This document shows positions 45,187-55,313 of a stretch of DNA of 64,000 nt, piece after piece; position 1 is the first letter of the stretch, and every line of letters starts with the position of its first letter. The stretch is from an uncultured Roseovarius sp. Lineage in GTDB: Bacteria > Pseudomonadota > Alphaproteobacteria > Rhodobacterales > Rhodobacteraceae. The DNA is taken from contig CANMFU010000002.1 of NCBI GenBank assembly GCA_947497295.1, positions 62,001-126,000 of the forward strand, read 5' to 3'. The position numbers and the translations under genes are program-made. The notes below the pieces were generated by a model. The model ran no database searches. It was not told where the DNA came from and saw only the letters and a list, made by a program, of their open reading frames with translations.

Positions 45187-45954
45187 TCAAGGTGCCATAT
45201 CCGGCAGATACCGCTCGAAGGTGATATTGTCGGCCACAAGGCGCGCAGCCGCTTCGGCCTGGGGGCTGCGCACGGTCCAGCAGAGGATAGCAGCGCCCGC
45301 GGCGGCCAATTCGGCCACACGCGGGCGATCCAGATCATCCCATTCATGGCTGATGAAACAGGCGCCGGAGCCGTCATAATCGGGGATGGCGCGCAGCCGG
45401 TTGCGTATATCTTCGGGCAATTCGGGGCAATCAAAGGCCGTGTAGGCACAACTGACGATGCCGCGCGGCACGTCCGGCGCCGCATCCTTCAGCGCCACGA
45501 CCGAATGGGGGTTGAACGACATCACAGCCACCGGCCCGACATATCCCACCAGATCGCGCGCAACCGCCCGCTCCAGCACGCCATCGACCGGACCCATCTG
45601 ACCATGTTGGTCCTTCACCTCGATCAACAGCGGCACGCGCCCGGCGACCAGCGCCAGCACTTCGGCCAGTGTCGGGATACCCTCATCCGAGCCATTCAGC
45701 GCGATACCCGCCAGACCGGCGGCACTACGCGCGCGCAGCGGACCTTTGGCGTCGGTCAGGCGGTCCAGATCGTCGTCGTGAAAAACCATGGCGACCCCGT
45801 CCGACGACAGCTGCACGTCAATCTCGAGACCATAACCGGCATTAATCGCCGCGCTGATCGCCGCGCACGAGTTTTCGGGCCGTCCCGCCGGAAGATCGTG
45901 CAACGCACGATGCGCCAGCGGGACGCGCAGAAAGGCCGGATCGAGCGCCATCAT
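45187..45954 (-). CDS. Glycerophosphodiester phosphodiesterase (cytoplasmic UgpQ-like)
   Basis: 255 aa. GDPD motifs: LAHRALHDLPAGRPENSCAAISAAINAGYGLEIDVQLSSDGVAMVFHDDDLDRLT, LLIEVKDQHGQ, VAVMSFNPHSV and TVRSPQAEAAARL. No signal peptide, so it is cytoplasmic. It releases glycerol 3-phosphate from glycerophosphodiesters. ATGA overlap with the RidA gene. Confidence 0.93.
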   Translation of the reverse strand: MMALDPAFLRVPLAHRALHDLPAGRPENSCAAISAAINAGYGLEIDVQLSSDGVAMVFHDDDLDRLTDAKGPLRARSAAGLAGIALNGSDEGIPTLAEVLALVAGRVPLLIEVKDQHGQMGPVDGVLERAVARDLVGYVGPVAVMSFNPHSVVALKDAAPDVPRGIVSCAYTAFDCPELPEDIRNRLRAIPDYDGSGACFISHEWDDLDRPRVAELAAAGAAILCWTVRSPQAEAAARLVADNITFERYLPDMAP

Positions 45955-46412
45955 GCGATCTGGAAAATGCCTTCGATTTCGACAGCAACGCCCAGCGGGA
46001 GCGAGGCGGCAGAAACGGCCGCGCGCGCGTGTTTGCCCGCGTCACCCAAAGCCTCGGCCATGAAATCGGACGCGCCGTTGATGACCTGCGGCTGCTGGGT
46101 GAAATCGGGCGTCGAGTTGACGAAACCGCCCAGCTTCACCACCCGCACCAGCCGGTCCAGATCGCCGCCGCACGCCGCCTTGACCTGCGCCAGAAGCGAG
46201 ATCGCACAGGCGCGCGCCGCAGCCGCCCCAGCCTCCAGATCGACATCATCGCCCAGCTTGCCGGTCAGCAGGCCAGAGGCATCCTGCGAGATCTGACCGG
46301 AGACATACACGATGTCGCCCACCTGGACATACGGCACATAGTTGGCCGCAGGGGCCGGTGCGTCCGGCAGGGTGACACCCATTTCGGCCAGTTTTGTTTC
46401 GAATTTTCCCAT
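45951..46412 (-). CDS. RidA family enamine/imine deaminase (YjgF)
   Basis: 153 aa of the longer YjgF/YER057c type. Motifs: YVPYVQVGDIVYVSGQI, LEAGAAAARACAISLLAQVKAACGGDLDRLVRVVKLGGFVNS, and HARAAVSAASLPLGVAVEIEGIFQI with the conserved Arg and Glu of the deaminase pocket. These proteins hydrolyse reactive 2-aminoacrylate. First gene of the RidA-GDPD-acyltransferase-phhB operon. Confidence 0.92.
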   Translation of the reverse strand: MGKFETKLAEMGVTLPDAPAPAANYVPYVQVGDIVYVSGQISQDASGLLTGKLGDDVDLEAGAAAARACAISLLAQVKAACGGDLDRLVRVVKLGGFVNSTPDFTQQPQVINGASDFMAEALGDAGKHARAAVSAASLPLGVAVEIEGIFQIA

Positions 46413-46717
46413 GTGCCATACTCCTTGGATAGGGGTTTATGCAGATCGTTCCGGGCCGGACGCTAACGCTTGAGACGACAGATGAAAACGGCAAAATCAA
46501 AAGCCGCTCACTGCGGCCCGGCATTGGCCAGACTTGCGCGCTCCGCCGTAAAACGATAATTCGCGAAGGTGGTGGATGCGTGACGTTACGCCTTGGGGCA
46601 AGCCCTGCGCAAGATATCCATCCGTCCAGTCGCGGCACCACCCCGGTCCGGTGTCTTATTTTCGGATAATCGCGCCCGTGCTTTGGCGACGGTTCCAGTT
46701 TGACCAAAGGTGAATTC

Positions 46718-47551
46718 TTGACAGGACTTTACAATTTTTTCGCGCCTTATGCCTCTCGGGCGATCGTCTGTGCGGTGGCTCTGACGCTGCTCGAAGCCTG
46801 CGCCGCGCACGACCCTGCGCTAACCCGCAGCGCGCCTTACGATCCTTATGAGGAATCGAATCGCATCAATCATGAACGCAACAAAAGGGTAGATCGCGCC
46901 GTTCTTCGCCCTGTAGCTGACGGTTACCGGGCTTTCATGCCGGACGATCTTGAAACGGGGATCAGCAATTTTGCAACAAACCTGTCACTGCCCGGTGCCA
47001 TGGTTAATAATGCGTTGCAGGGCAACGGCGTCGGCATGACCTCGGATTTCTACCGCTTCCTGATCAATTCTACGCTGGGCATCGGGGGGATAATCGACGT
47101 TGCCACGCGCCTTGACATGCCTGCGGCGACCGATGCCGATTTTGGGCAGACGCTTTATACATGGGGCGTGCACGAGGGGCCCTATGTCGAATTACCGTTG
47201 CTGGGTCCGTCGACCAGCCGGGCAGCTGCGGGGCGTGTGGTAGACATGTTCACCAACCCGCTTGGCTATGTGATCGAGGATCCCGAAATCTATTACGTGG
47301 CAGGCGCGCGTGTCTCTCGCGCGCTCAGTGGGCGGGGTCGGTACAGCGAATCCATCGACTCGGTGCTTTATGACAGCGCGGACAGCTATGCAGCGACGCG
47401 TTCACTTTATCTTCAGAACCGTCGGTTCAAAGTAGGAAATGGCGGAAGCGACGCGTATCTCGATCCATACGATACAATTGGGAGCAGCACCGCCGGACAG
47501 ACCGTGCGTCCAGCCGTCAGCGCCAATTTCGAGGACCCTTATGACCAATAG
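46718..47551 (+). CDS. mlaA: MlaA/VacJ outer-membrane lipoprotein
   Basis: 277 aa from TTG 46718 (AAGGTG before it); a TTG at 46700 is an alternative. Lipoprotein signal with lipobox LLEAC near residue 28. Conserved MlaA parts: DPYEESNRINHERNKRVDRAVLRPVADGYRAFMPDDLETGISNFATNLSLPGAMVNNALQGNG, FGQTLYTWGVHEGPYVELPLLGPSTSRAAAGRVVDMFTNPL. It removes phospholipids from the outer leaflet of the outer membrane. It overlaps mlaC by 11 bp. MlaF, E and D genes are not in the window. Confidence 0.94.
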   Translation: MTGLYNFFAPYASRAIVCAVALTLLEACAAHDPALTRSAPYDPYEESNRINHERNKRVDRAVLRPVADGYRAFMPDDLETGISNFATNLSLPGAMVNNALQGNGVGMTSDFYRFLINSTLGIGGIIDVATRLDMPAATDADFGQTLYTWGVHEGPYVELPLLGPSTSRAAAGRVVDMFTNPLGYVIEDPEIYYVAGARVSRALSGRGRYSESIDSVLYDSADSYAATRSLYLQNRRFKVGNGGSDAYLDPYDTIGSSTAGQTVRPAVSANFEDPYDQ

Positions 47552-48146
47552 TCTGACCCGCCGCAGCATGATCACCGCAAGCCTTGGAGCAGCTTGTGTT
47601 GCGACGCTGCCACGCGGTGCGCTTGCTCTGACCGAAGCGGGCGCACGCACGCTCGTCGATAACCTGGTGCGCGAGATCAACCGCGTGATCGCCTCGGGTG
47701 GGTCGCTGGGCGCGATGATCGCCGGTTTCGAAGGGATCTTTCGCAAATACGGGGATGTGGACCTGATCGCCCGCAGCACCCTGGGCGCCGATGCCAACCG
47801 TACAAGCGCGGCGCAGATGCGCGCCTATACCGACGCGTTCCGCGGCTATATTGCGCGCAAATACGGCAAGCGGTTCAATGAGTTCATCGGCGGGCGGATC
47901 GAAGTTCTGGGCGTTCGCCAGGTGAAATCCTGGTACGAGGTGCAAAGTCGCGTGATCCTGCGCGGCGAGGCGCCTTTTGACGTGCGGTTCCTGATATCGG
48001 ACCGGTCGGGACGCAATCTGTTTTTCGACATGGTAATGGAGGGTATCAGCCTCCGCCTGAGCGAGCGGTCCGAAATCGGCTCCATGCTGGATCGCCGAAA
48101 AGGCAACATCGACGCGTTGATCGCGGATCTGCGTCAGTCGGGGTAA
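47541..48146 (+). CDS. mlaC: MlaC-family periplasmic phospholipid-binding protein
   Basis: 201 aa from ATG 47541. The N-terminus TNSLTRRSMITASLGAACVATLPRGALA has twin arginines and may be a Tat signal. The mature part matches the Ttg2/MlaC type: LVDNLVREINRVIASGGSLGAMIAGFEGIFRKYGDVDLIARSTLG, YTDAFRGYIARKYGKRFNEFIGGRIEVLG, DVRFLISDRSGRNLFFDMVMEGISL. It shuttles phospholipids between MlaA and the inner-membrane complex. Coupled to mlaA. Confidence 0.92.
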   Translation: MTNSLTRRSMITASLGAACVATLPRGALALTEAGARTLVDNLVREINRVIASGGSLGAMIAGFEGIFRKYGDVDLIARSTLGADANRTSAAQMRAYTDAFRGYIARKYGKRFNEFIGGRIEVLGVRQVKSWYEVQSRVILRGEAPFDVRFLISDRSGRNLFFDMVMEGISLRLSERSEIGSMLDRRKGNIDALIADLRQSG

Positions 48147-48170
48147 GCCCCACGCCTTATGCATAAAACA

Positions 48171-48200
48171 AACGCGCGGCGCCGAAAGGGCCGCGCGTTT
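48171..48200. terminator. Bidirectional terminator between mlaC and the PBP gene
   Basis: AACGCGCGGC / GCCGCGCGTT (10 bp stem, loop of about 9 nt) with A-rich left side and TTTTGCG right side, so it can serve both converging genes. Confidence 0.88.
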
Positions 48201-48207
48201 TGCGTTG

Positions 48208-50400
48208 TCAGCCCCCGAACAGCTGGCGCAGGATGCTCTCGACCGGGCCTTCGCGGGTGCGCTGCGGGCGCGGTGCAGGCTGCTGCGAGCCCTGATTGCC
48301 CTGCCAGCCCTGATTGCCTTGCCCCTGCGGTTGCTGGGCGACCTGCGGCTGAGCGGGCTGCACGCGGGGCGCGTCCATCGGCAGGGGCGTGGCGGGCATC
48401 CCCTCCTGCACGCGCACCATTACTTCGTGCCAGATCTCGGCGGGCAGGCCGCCGCCGGTGACGCCGGTTAGCGGGGTGTTGTCGTCATAGCCCATCCAGA
48501 CGCCGGCCACATAATCGGCGGTAAAGCCCAGGAACCACGCATCGCGCGCCGCCTGCGTCGTGCCGGTCTTGCCGGCTGCCTCGCGGCCCGGCAATTTAGC
48601 ACGTGATCCGGTGCCGCCATCGACGACGCGGCTCATCATCCAGGTCAGTTCTCGCGCAGCATCCTCGCGGATGACCCGCTCGCCGATACCGCCGCCTGCG
48701 CCCATCACGGGTTGGTCCGATCCCAGCAGCTTCAGTTCAACCAAGCCGTAAGGCGTCACGGACGAGCCGCCATTGAGGATACCGGCAAAGGCGCCCGTCA
48801 TTTCCAGCAACGTGCTTTCCGATGCGCCCAGTGCCAGCGCAGGGCCGGCGGCCAGATCGCTTTCGATACCGAAATCGCTGGCAACCTTGCGCACAAGGTC
48901 AAGGCCGACCTCTTCTGCGACCTTCACGGCGGGGATGTTGTAGGAGTGTTTCAGCGCATCGACCAAGGTGACGCGGCCATGATAGCGACGGTCATAATTC
49001 TCCGGGCACCACTGCCCCGAGCCGGGAATGTTCATACAGTAAGGCTCATCAACCACGGTGGCCTGACTGGAGTGTCCCAGTTCCAGCGCGGCGGCATAAA
49101 CGAACGGCTTGAAGCTGCTGCCGGTTTGCCGTTTGGCCTGTGTGGCGCGGTTGAACGCGCCCGACACTTTGGTCTGGCGCCCGCCGATCATCGCGCGCAC
49201 TGCGCCATCGGCGGACATAACCACAACCGCCGCCTGCGCCTTGGACCCGTCGCGCAGCTTTTCATCAAACACCGCGTGCAGACCTGCCTCGGCGGCGCGC
49301 TGAATGCGTTGGTCCAGCGTGGTGCGGATGATCACATCCTCGGTCGTGTCGCGGGTAAAGAATTCGGGCCCCGACGACATGACCCAATCGGCGAAATAGC
49401 CGCCCGCCTGCCGCTCGGCCGCCTGCGACAGTTCGGCCGGATTGGCCAGCGCAATCGCGGCTTCCTCCTGGGTCAGAAAACCCTGTTTGCGCATCAGGCC
49501 GATCACCACCGACGCCCGGTTCTGGCTGCGCTCGATATTGCTGGTCGGTGCGAGGGTCGACGGCGCAGTGAGCAGCCCCGCCAGCATCGCCCCCTCGGAG
49601 GGGTTCAGCTGTGCTGCATGTTTGCCAAAATACCGCTGCGCCGCTGCCTCGGCGCCGTAGGCACCGCCGCCCATATAGGCGCGATTAAGGTAGATCGACA
49701 GGATTTCTTCCTTGGAATACTTGACCTCCATGGCCAGCGCATAAAGCGCCTCCTTGGCCTTGCGTCCCAATGATCCGCGGCGGCAATCGGCAATGTATTC
49801 CGCTTCGCTCTTCCAATCAGCCTCTACATATTCGGTGCCAAGGCACAGCAGCTTGGCCGTCTGCTGGGTCAGCGTCGATCCGCCGTGCCCCGACAGAGGC
49901 CCGCGCCCCTCGCTGAGGTTGATGCGCACCGCGCTGGCAATCCCGATGGGGTCAACGCCGGGATGTATGTAGAACCGCCGGTCCTCGGTCGCGATCACCG
50001 CGTTGCGCAGATGTTTGGACACGGCTTGCGCATTGACCGCCCCGCCGAACTGATCGCCGCGCCAGGCAAAGACATCGCTGTCGCGATCCAGCAGCGTCAC
50101 CGATCCGCGCGCGCGCCCGTCCAGCAGCGCCGAGGCTTCGGGCAAGGTGCTGTAATAATAGCCGACACCGACGCCCAGCAGCAGCAACGCCACGGCCGTC
50201 AACCGCCAGCCGACACCCCAAACGATGCGCCAGATCCAACGCAGCAGGCCAAATATCCCGCGCGTCAAGACGTTACCGCTACGCCGTTTGGCCGCCGCAC
50301 GCTTGCGCGGCTTGCGCGGTTTTACCGGCGCTTTGGGTTTCGTCTTGGCTTTGCGCCTTTCGGCCACCAAAGGTGGCTTGCGCGGTCCTGAATTGCTCAT
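48208..50400 (-). CDS. Class A penicillin-binding protein (PBP1A/1B-like)
   Basis: 730 aa from ATG 50400. A basic N-terminal tail (about 45 residues rich in K, R, P), one TM helix near 65-83, glycosyltransferase 51 domain with EDRRFYIHPGVD, GGSTLTQQTAKL and RKAKEALYALAMEVKYSKEEILSIYLNRAYMGGGAYG, then a transpeptidase domain with TGSSFKPF (active Ser), HSYN and GKTGTT. Ends in a Q/P-rich tail. It polymerises and cross-links peptidoglycan. Convergent with mlaC. Confidence 0.94.
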   Translation of the reverse strand: MSNSGPRKPPLVAERRKAKTKPKAPVKPRKPRKRAAAKRRSGNVLTRGIFGLLRWIWRIVWGVGWRLTAVALLLLGVGVGYYYSTLPEASALLDGRARGSVTLLDRDSDVFAWRGDQFGGAVNAQAVSKHLRNAVIATEDRRFYIHPGVDPIGIASAVRINLSEGRGPLSGHGGSTLTQQTAKLLCLGTEYVEADWKSEAEYIADCRRGSLGRKAKEALYALAMEVKYSKEEILSIYLNRAYMGGGAYGAEAAAQRYFGKHAAQLNPSEGAMLAGLLTAPSTLAPTSNIERSQNRASVVIGLMRKQGFLTQEEAAIALANPAELSQAAERQAGGYFADWVMSSGPEFFTRDTTEDVIIRTTLDQRIQRAAEAGLHAVFDEKLRDGSKAQAAVVVMSADGAVRAMIGGRQTKVSGAFNRATQAKRQTGSSFKPFVYAAALELGHSSQATVVDEPYCMNIPGSGQWCPENYDRRYHGRVTLVDALKHSYNIPAVKVAEEVGLDLVRKVASDFGIESDLAAGPALALGASESTLLEMTGAFAGILNGGSSVTPYGLVELKLLGSDQPVMGAGGGIGERVIREDAARELTWMMSRVVDGGTGSRAKLPGREAAGKTGTTQAARDAWFLGFTADYVAGVWMGYDDNTPLTGVTGGGLPAEIWHEVMVRVQEGMPATPLPMDAPRVQPAQPQVAQQPQGQGNQGWQGNQGSQQPAPRPQRTREGPVESILRQLFGG

Positions 50401-50582
50401 ATATGATCTGCCCGGCCGATTTCGGGGCTTTGCCCCCTGTGTTTGGGGCACCCTACCGCTCTTTACCGCGAAAGTAGAGGCCGCACAGCCCCGCATACCA
50501 TTTTTTGATGGGTCGCCAGCCTTATGCCGCCAATACGCAATCCGGTGGCCGAATCGAATGGTGATATGCTAGGTCTTGTGGC

Positions 50583-52418
50583 ATGACGCATCACGCCCCC
50601 CATATCGGCCAGCCCAGCCCAGTCATTCGCCAGCTGGACGATGCCGCGATCAACCGCATCGCCGCCGGTGAGGTGGTCGAACGCCCCGCCTCGGCGGTCA
50701 AGGAGCTGGTCGAGAATGCCATAGATGCGGGCGCGCGGCGCATTTCGGTCGACATCGCGGATGGAGGCAAAACGCTGATCCGTGTGACCGACGATGGCTG
50801 GGGCATGGCTCCAGGCGATCTGCCCTTGGCGCTGGCCCGCCATGCCACCTCCAAGATCGATGGCAGCGATCTGCTGAACATCAACAGCTTCGGTTTTCGC
50901 GGCGAGGCGCTCGCGTCCTTGGGTGCCGTGGGCCGCCTGACAGTGACATCGCGCGCGTCCGGGCATGACGGCGCCGAGATTTCTGTGACCGGCGGCAAGG
51001 TCGCCGGCGTGCGCCCTGCCGCCTTGAACGGCGGCACGATCATCAGCCTGCGCGATCTGTTCCACGCCACGCCCGCGCGGCTAAAATTCATGCGCACCGA
51101 CCGCGCCGAGGCGCAGGCGATTGGCGACGTGATCAAGCGGCTGGCGATGGCCGAGCCGTCCATCAGTTTCACCCTGCGCGATGTGTCCGGCGGCGGCGAA
51201 GGGCGGCAGGTTTTTCGCGCCGATGCAGAAACCGGCGATCTGTTTGACGCCTTGCACGCGCGACTGGCCCGCGTCATTGGCCGCGATTTTGCCGATAATT
51301 CCATGCGCATCGACGCCGAGCGGGACGGATTTCACATGACCGGCTGCGCGGGCCTGCCGACCTATTCGCGCGGCGCGGCGGTGGCGCAATACCTTTTCGT
51401 CAATGGCCGACCGGTGCGCGACCGCATGCTGATCGGCGCCCTGCGCGCGGGTTATATGGACGTGCTCAGCCGCGACCGGCACCCTGTGGCGGCACTGTTC
51501 ATCGACTGCGCGCCGCAGCTGGTGGATGTCAACGTGCATCCTGCCAAATCGGAGGTGCGATTTCGCGATCCCGGCACCGTTCGCGGGCTGATCGTGTCGG
51601 GCCTGCGCCACGCGCTGGCGGATGCAGGGCATCGCGCTTCCTCGACCGTCGCGGCAGGTACGTTGGGCGCGTTCACGCCCGAACCCACCGGCGCACGCGT
51701 CTATCAGATGGACCGTCCTTCGGCACAGGCCCGCGCCGCCAGCTATGCCGCCCAAGCGCCCGGGTTTGCGGATATGCAGGGCAGCTACAGCGCCCGCGCC
51801 GAGCCTGCGCCGGACAGCACCGATCAGACGGACGAGGCCGCCCCTCTGGGCGCCGCCCGCGCGCAGGTGCATGAGAACTATATCATAGCGCAGACCGCCA
51901 ATGGCATCGTCATCGTCGATCAACACGCCGCGCATGAACGACTGGTTTATGAGCGTCTCAAGCGCCAGATGGAGGGGCATGGCATCGCCGCGCAGGCGCT
52001 TCTGATCCCCGAAATCATCGACCTGCCGGAGGCCGATTGCGCCACGCTGACGGATGCCGCGCCTGATCTTGCCTCCCTCGGCCTGACGATCGAGCCGTTC
52101 GGCGGCGGCGCCATCGCCGTGCGCGAAACGCCCGCCATTCTGGGCAACGTCGATGCGCGCGCGCTGATCCTCGATGTTTTGGACGAACTCAGCGATCAGG
52201 GCGGCAGCGACACCTTGCGCGTCCGCATCGACGCGATCCTCAGCCGCATGTCGTGTCACGGCTCGATCCGGTCCGGGCGGCGCATGCAAGCGGACGAGAT
52301 GAACGCGCTGCTGCGCGAGATGGAGGCAACGCCAATGTCTGGCCAGTGCAACCATGGCCGCCCCACCTATGTCGCGCTGAAACTCAGCGATATTGAGCGG
52401 TTGTTCGGACGCACCTAG
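50583..52418 (+). CDS. mutL: DNA mismatch repair protein MutL
   Basis: 611 aa. GHKL ATPase motifs: [37 protein letters not shown] and [16 protein letters not shown]-terminal dimerisation domain with [18 protein letters not shown] and [12 protein letters not shown] plus [16 protein letters not shown]. That last block (CNHGRPT) is typical of MutL proteins with the C-terminal zinc-binding sites; the endonuclease motif DQHA(X)2E appears as [14 protein letters not shown]. Couples MutS recognition to strand incision. Confidence 0.96.
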   Translation: MTHHAPHIGQPSPVIRQLDDAAINRIAAGEVVERPASAVKELVENAIDAGARRISVDIADGGKTLIRVTDDGWGMAPGDLPLALARHATSKIDGSDLLNINSFGFRGEALASLGAVGRLTVTSRASGHDGAEISVTGGKVAGVRPAALNGGTIISLRDLFHATPARLKFMRTDRAEAQAIGDVIKRLAMAEPSISFTLRDVSGGGEGRQVFRADAETGDLFDALHARLARVIGRDFADNSMRIDAERDGFHMTGCAGLPTYSRGAAVAQYLFVNGRPVRDRMLIGALRAGYMDVLSRDRHPVAALFIDCAPQLVDVNVHPAKSEVRFRDPGTVRGLIVSGLRHALADAGHRASSTVAAGTLGAFTPEPTGARVYQMDRPSAQARAASYAAQAPGFADMQGSYSARAEPAPDSTDQTDEAAPLGAARAQVHENYIIAQTANGIVIVDQHAAHERLVYERLKRQMEGHGIAAQALLIPEIIDLPEADCATLTDAAPDLASLGLTIEPFGGGAIAVRETPAILGNVDARALILDVLDELSDQGGSDTLRVRIDAILSRMSCHGSIRSGRRMQADEMNALLREMEATPMSGQCNHGRPTYVALKLSDIERLFGRT

Positions 52419-52486
52419 CGCATTTGCGGTTGAAACTCTGCCGCGCCTTGCTGCATCTCTGAAACGCCGCCTGAATTGGAGATCGC

Positions 52487-53929
52487 ATGCAGCAGTATCT
52501 GGATATCATTGCCGCTTGGGACGCACGGACGTGGCAGACGCTGACGTTTGGTTTCATTGCGCTGACCGGCGTCATGCTGCTTTTCGCAAGCGTCGCCACA
52601 CGCCGTGCGCGATCGCATGAGGCCGAAGCGTACCAGCTTCGCGAGCGTCTTGCAGGTGTCCAACCACTCGCTGACCGCGTTCCAGCTCTTGAGGATCGCA
52701 TCGAATCGCTGCGCGCTGAATTGCTGGATGAACAAGTGCAAACCGCCACTTTGGCGCAACGACTGGAGAGCCTGCAGGAAACCCATCAGCAGCGGCTGGC
52801 CGATCTGGCGGATATGAAAAAACAGATGGAGGACCGGTTTCATTCGCTGGCCTCGGGCGCCTTATCGGCCAATTCGGAAAAATTCCTGTCGCTGGTGTCC
52901 GAGCGTTTCAAGACGCACAAGCAATCCGCAGATGAGGATCTGAACCGCCGCCACGCCGCCATCCGCGATCTGGTGAAACCGCTGGATGACAAGCTGGGCA
53001 AGTTCGATGAGCGCATGGGCGAGATCGAAAAGGCCCGCAATGAGGCATACGGCACGATCAAGCAGCAGGTTCTGTCGCTGAGCGAAGGGCAGGCCAACCT
53101 GGGGCAGGAAACCCGGCGCCTGGTGCAGGCGCTGCGCGCGCCCAAGACGCGCGGGCGCTGGGGTGAAATGCAGCTGCGTCAGGTGTTCGAGATGGCCGGC
53201 ATGACCGAGCGGGTCGATTTCCACCTCGAGAAAAGCTTTGACACCGACGAGGGCCAGCGCCGCCCCGACGCCATCGTGCATATCCCCGGCGGCAAGAGCA
53301 TCGTGATCGACGCCAAGACGCCGCTATCGGCCTACCTCGACGCGCTGGAGGCCGACACGCCCGAATTGCAAAGCCAGTTCATCAAACAGCACGCGGTGCA
53401 GGTGCGCAAACATGTGAACGATCTGTCATCCAAATCCTACCACGACAATCTGAGCACAACCCCCGATTTCGTGGTCATGTTCATCCCCGGCGAGACGTTC
53501 GTTTCCGCCGCCGCCGAGGCCGATCCCGGCCTGATCGAATACGCGTTCGAACGCAAGGTGCTGATCGCCACACCGACAACGTTGATGGCGCTGGTCAAGG
53601 CGATTGCCTATGGTTGGCAGCAGGACAAAATGGCCGAGAATGCCGAAGAAGTGCAGAAAACCGCCAAGGAGATATACGATCGCCTGCGTGTCTTTGCCGA
53701 GCATCTGGGCAAGGTTGGCCGGTCCCTGGGCCAGTCTGTAGATCACTATAACAAGGCGCTGGGATCACTGGAGGGACGCGTCCTGCCTTCGGCGCGCAAG
53801 TTCGAGCAGCTGGGCGTTGTCTCGGCCTCCGCGGACAAGGTCGAAAAGCCAAGCAATGTCGAGCACGAGCCGCGCCGCCTGACCGCGCATGAATTCACCG
53901 GACCGGACGACAAAACGGATGATGCCTGA
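52487..53929 (+). CDS. rmuC: DNA recombination protein RmuC
   Basis: 480 aa. One N-terminal TM helix (about 20-40), a long coiled coil (about 45-220), then the RmuC nuclease-like domain: RGRWGEMQLRQVFEMAGMTERVDFHLEKSF, RRPDAIVHIPGGKSIVIDAKTPLSAYLDALEAD (PD-DxK type), FVVMFIPGETF and VLIATPTTLMALVKAIAYGW. It lowers inversion frequency at short inverted repeats. Its stop overlaps a hairpin terminator. Confidence 0.94.
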   Translation: MQQYLDIIAAWDARTWQTLTFGFIALTGVMLLFASVATRRARSHEAEAYQLRERLAGVQPLADRVPALEDRIESLRAELLDEQVQTATLAQRLESLQETHQQRLADLADMKKQMEDRFHSLASGALSANSEKFLSLVSERFKTHKQSADEDLNRRHAAIRDLVKPLDDKLGKFDERMGEIEKARNEAYGTIKQQVLSLSEGQANLGQETRRLVQALRAPKTRGRWGEMQLRQVFEMAGMTERVDFHLEKSFDTDEGQRRPDAIVHIPGGKSIVIDAKTPLSAYLDALEADTPELQSQFIKQHAVQVRKHVNDLSSKSYHDNLSTTPDFVVMFIPGETFVSAAAEADPGLIEYAFERKVLIATPTTLMALVKAIAYGWQQDKMAENAEEVQKTAKEIYDRLRVFAEHLGKVGRSLGQSVDHYNKALGSLEGRVLPSARKFEQLGVVSASADKVEKPSNVEHEPRRLTAHEFTGPDDKTDDA

Positions 53930-53947
53930 GGCTGGGCCTCGATTTTT
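53928..53947 (+). terminator. Terminator overlapping the rmuC stop codon
   Basis: GAGGC-tgg-GCCTC hairpin followed by GATTTTT. A second A/T-rich hairpin (GATTTTT / AAAAATC) adjoins and might serve the minus strand. Confidence 0.6.
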
Positions 53948-53971
53948 CGCAAAAAATCGCGCGCGGAACGC

Positions 53972-54349
53972 TTAAGTTGTTTCCAGACAATGTCGGCGGA
54001 AGGCGCGTTTCAGCAGATCCAGCTCTTCACGCAGCAGCGCCATTTCAGCCCGGATATCATAGCCGAGCGCATCGCCCGACATCAGCGCAAAACTGTCCAG
54101 CGTCACCCCCGTGCGCCGGTCTCGGATCAGGAAAGTCTGAACACCGTCTGCGATGACCTCGGCGGGGATCTGCACGCGCAGGATCCAAAAACCAGCGGAT
54201 TCACTTTCGATAACCTGAACGCCGGCAATGGGCCGCTCCAGATGCGTCACCTCGATATCGGGCTGGATGGTATGCTCGCCATCATAGACCAGTTGGCCCT
54301 CCCAGACGCCCTCGAAAAGGCGGGTTTTGGTCAATGTCAGGTTGCTCAT
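53972..54349 (-). CDS. Conserved hypothetical protein (operon with DUF6478-like gene)
   Basis: 125 aa. Beta-rich sequence (LTLTKTRLFEGVWEGQLVYDGEHTIQPDIEVTHLERPIAGVQV, ILRVQIPAEVIADGVQTFLIRDRRTGVTLDSFALMSGD) with a C-terminal helix (AEMALLREELDLLKRAFRRHCLETT) that looks like an amphipathic coiled coil. No catalytic motif or signal. It follows the gene at 54367 by 17 bp. The beta pattern suggests a sugar- or lipid-binding domain, but I have no function to offer. Confidence 0.8.
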   Translation of the reverse strand: MSNLTLTKTRLFEGVWEGQLVYDGEHTIQPDIEVTHLERPIAGVQVIESESAGFWILRVQIPAEVIADGVQTFLIRDRRTGVTLDSFALMSGDALGYDIRAEMALLREELDLLKRAFRRHCLETT

Positions 54350-54366
54350 CGGGAGTGCATCCTTTT

Positions 54367-55137
54367 TCAGAATTCAGCGCGCGGGCGGCGGCTGAAGGTC
54401 AGATCGCGCAGGGTAACCTGACTCATTTCAGGGTTGTCGAAAATCAGATCGACCCAGACCCGCTCGATCCGCTTTTCGTTCAGGGCCGTGTAGGCCAGAT
54501 CAAATTCGACGACGATCTCTTCCTCGCCCAGCGGCAATTCACGCACGATCTGTTCGGTATTAGGTCCGTGCTTGATATTGATCCGGGCAAAGATTTCCAG
54601 CGGCTTTTCCAGCTCGACAATGGTCGTCATACGGACAAGGTGGTTTTTCTTCAGCCCGTCAACGGCGCCATCTGGCAGATCCAGCACAACCGACAGAAAA
54701 GAGCCATCGAAGGCAAACACATCCATGCGCAGTCCATAAGGCGCCAGATCCGCCTCACGCGTGTTGCGCACCTGCCGCAATGTCAGCTCGGATCGGGTGC
54801 AATCGTGAAACAATGTCAGCTCATCGCCCAGCTTGGATTTGCTGGGGGCCGATGACAGGCCCCGGTTGGCCAACGGCAGGTTCCACAGCGCCGGACGCCA
54901 CGCCCAATCAGTGCCGTGCGGTCTGGGGAACGCGTTTGATCCAATCATCGGAAGCGCCAGCCGGTTTTCCGCAATAGCCATCATCTCATGCAGGGAATAT
55001 TGCAGATTGCGCGCCATGCTGCGTTCACGCCGCAATTCGGCAAGGGGCATCTCAGGCGCGCGGCGTGCGGCACGGGTCCAGCGGCGCAGGCCGCGCCGAT
55101 GCACGATCCAATCCACCAGAGCGCTGCGCAGCTGCAT
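54367..55137 (-). CDS. Hypothetical protein, DUF6478-like
   Basis: 256 aa. N-terminal basic segment (LVDWIVHRRGLRRWTRAARRAPEM), a motif GSNAFPRPHGTDWAWRPALWNLP with many aromatics, then a beta-rich domain with LFHDCTRSELTLRQVRN, GLRMDVFAFDGSFLSVVLDLPDGAVDGLKKNHLVRM and DLAYTALNEKRIERVWVDLIFDNPEMSQVTLRDLTF. It resembles a domain of unknown function (recalled as DUF6478) found in Rhodobacterales; no enzyme motif seen. Cotranscribed with the 125-aa gene. The 175 bp upstream (55138-55313) hold nothing obvious. Confidence 0.8.
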   Translation of the reverse strand: MQLRSALVDWIVHRRGLRRWTRAARRAPEMPLAELRRERSMARNLQYSLHEMMAIAENRLALPMIGSNAFPRPHGTDWAWRPALWNLPLANRGLSSAPSKSKLGDELTLFHDCTRSELTLRQVRNTREADLAPYGLRMDVFAFDGSFLSVVLDLPDGAVDGLKKNHLVRMTTIVELEKPLEIFARINIKHGPNTEQIVRELPLGEEEIVVEFDLAYTALNEKRIERVWVDLIFDNPEMSQVTLRDLTFSRRPRAEF

Positions 55138-55313
55138 ATGTCATAACCCTCGCTGTCCGCCCGGGTTTTAACTTGCCCCGACGATCCCTTCCATAAGATT
55201 AAGACGGCTTGCGAAACAATCCTGACGCTTATCGTTTTTCAGGCACGTTTGGATCTGGCTGGTCACTTCTGCGTTCAGCACGCCAGCGGGTGTTTCCTGA
55301 CTGTCCGTGCGAT

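Noticed and set aside
48712..49773. 353-aa open frame opposite the penicillin-binding protein
   Set aside because: Shadow of the class A PBP gene; no domain and no RBS.
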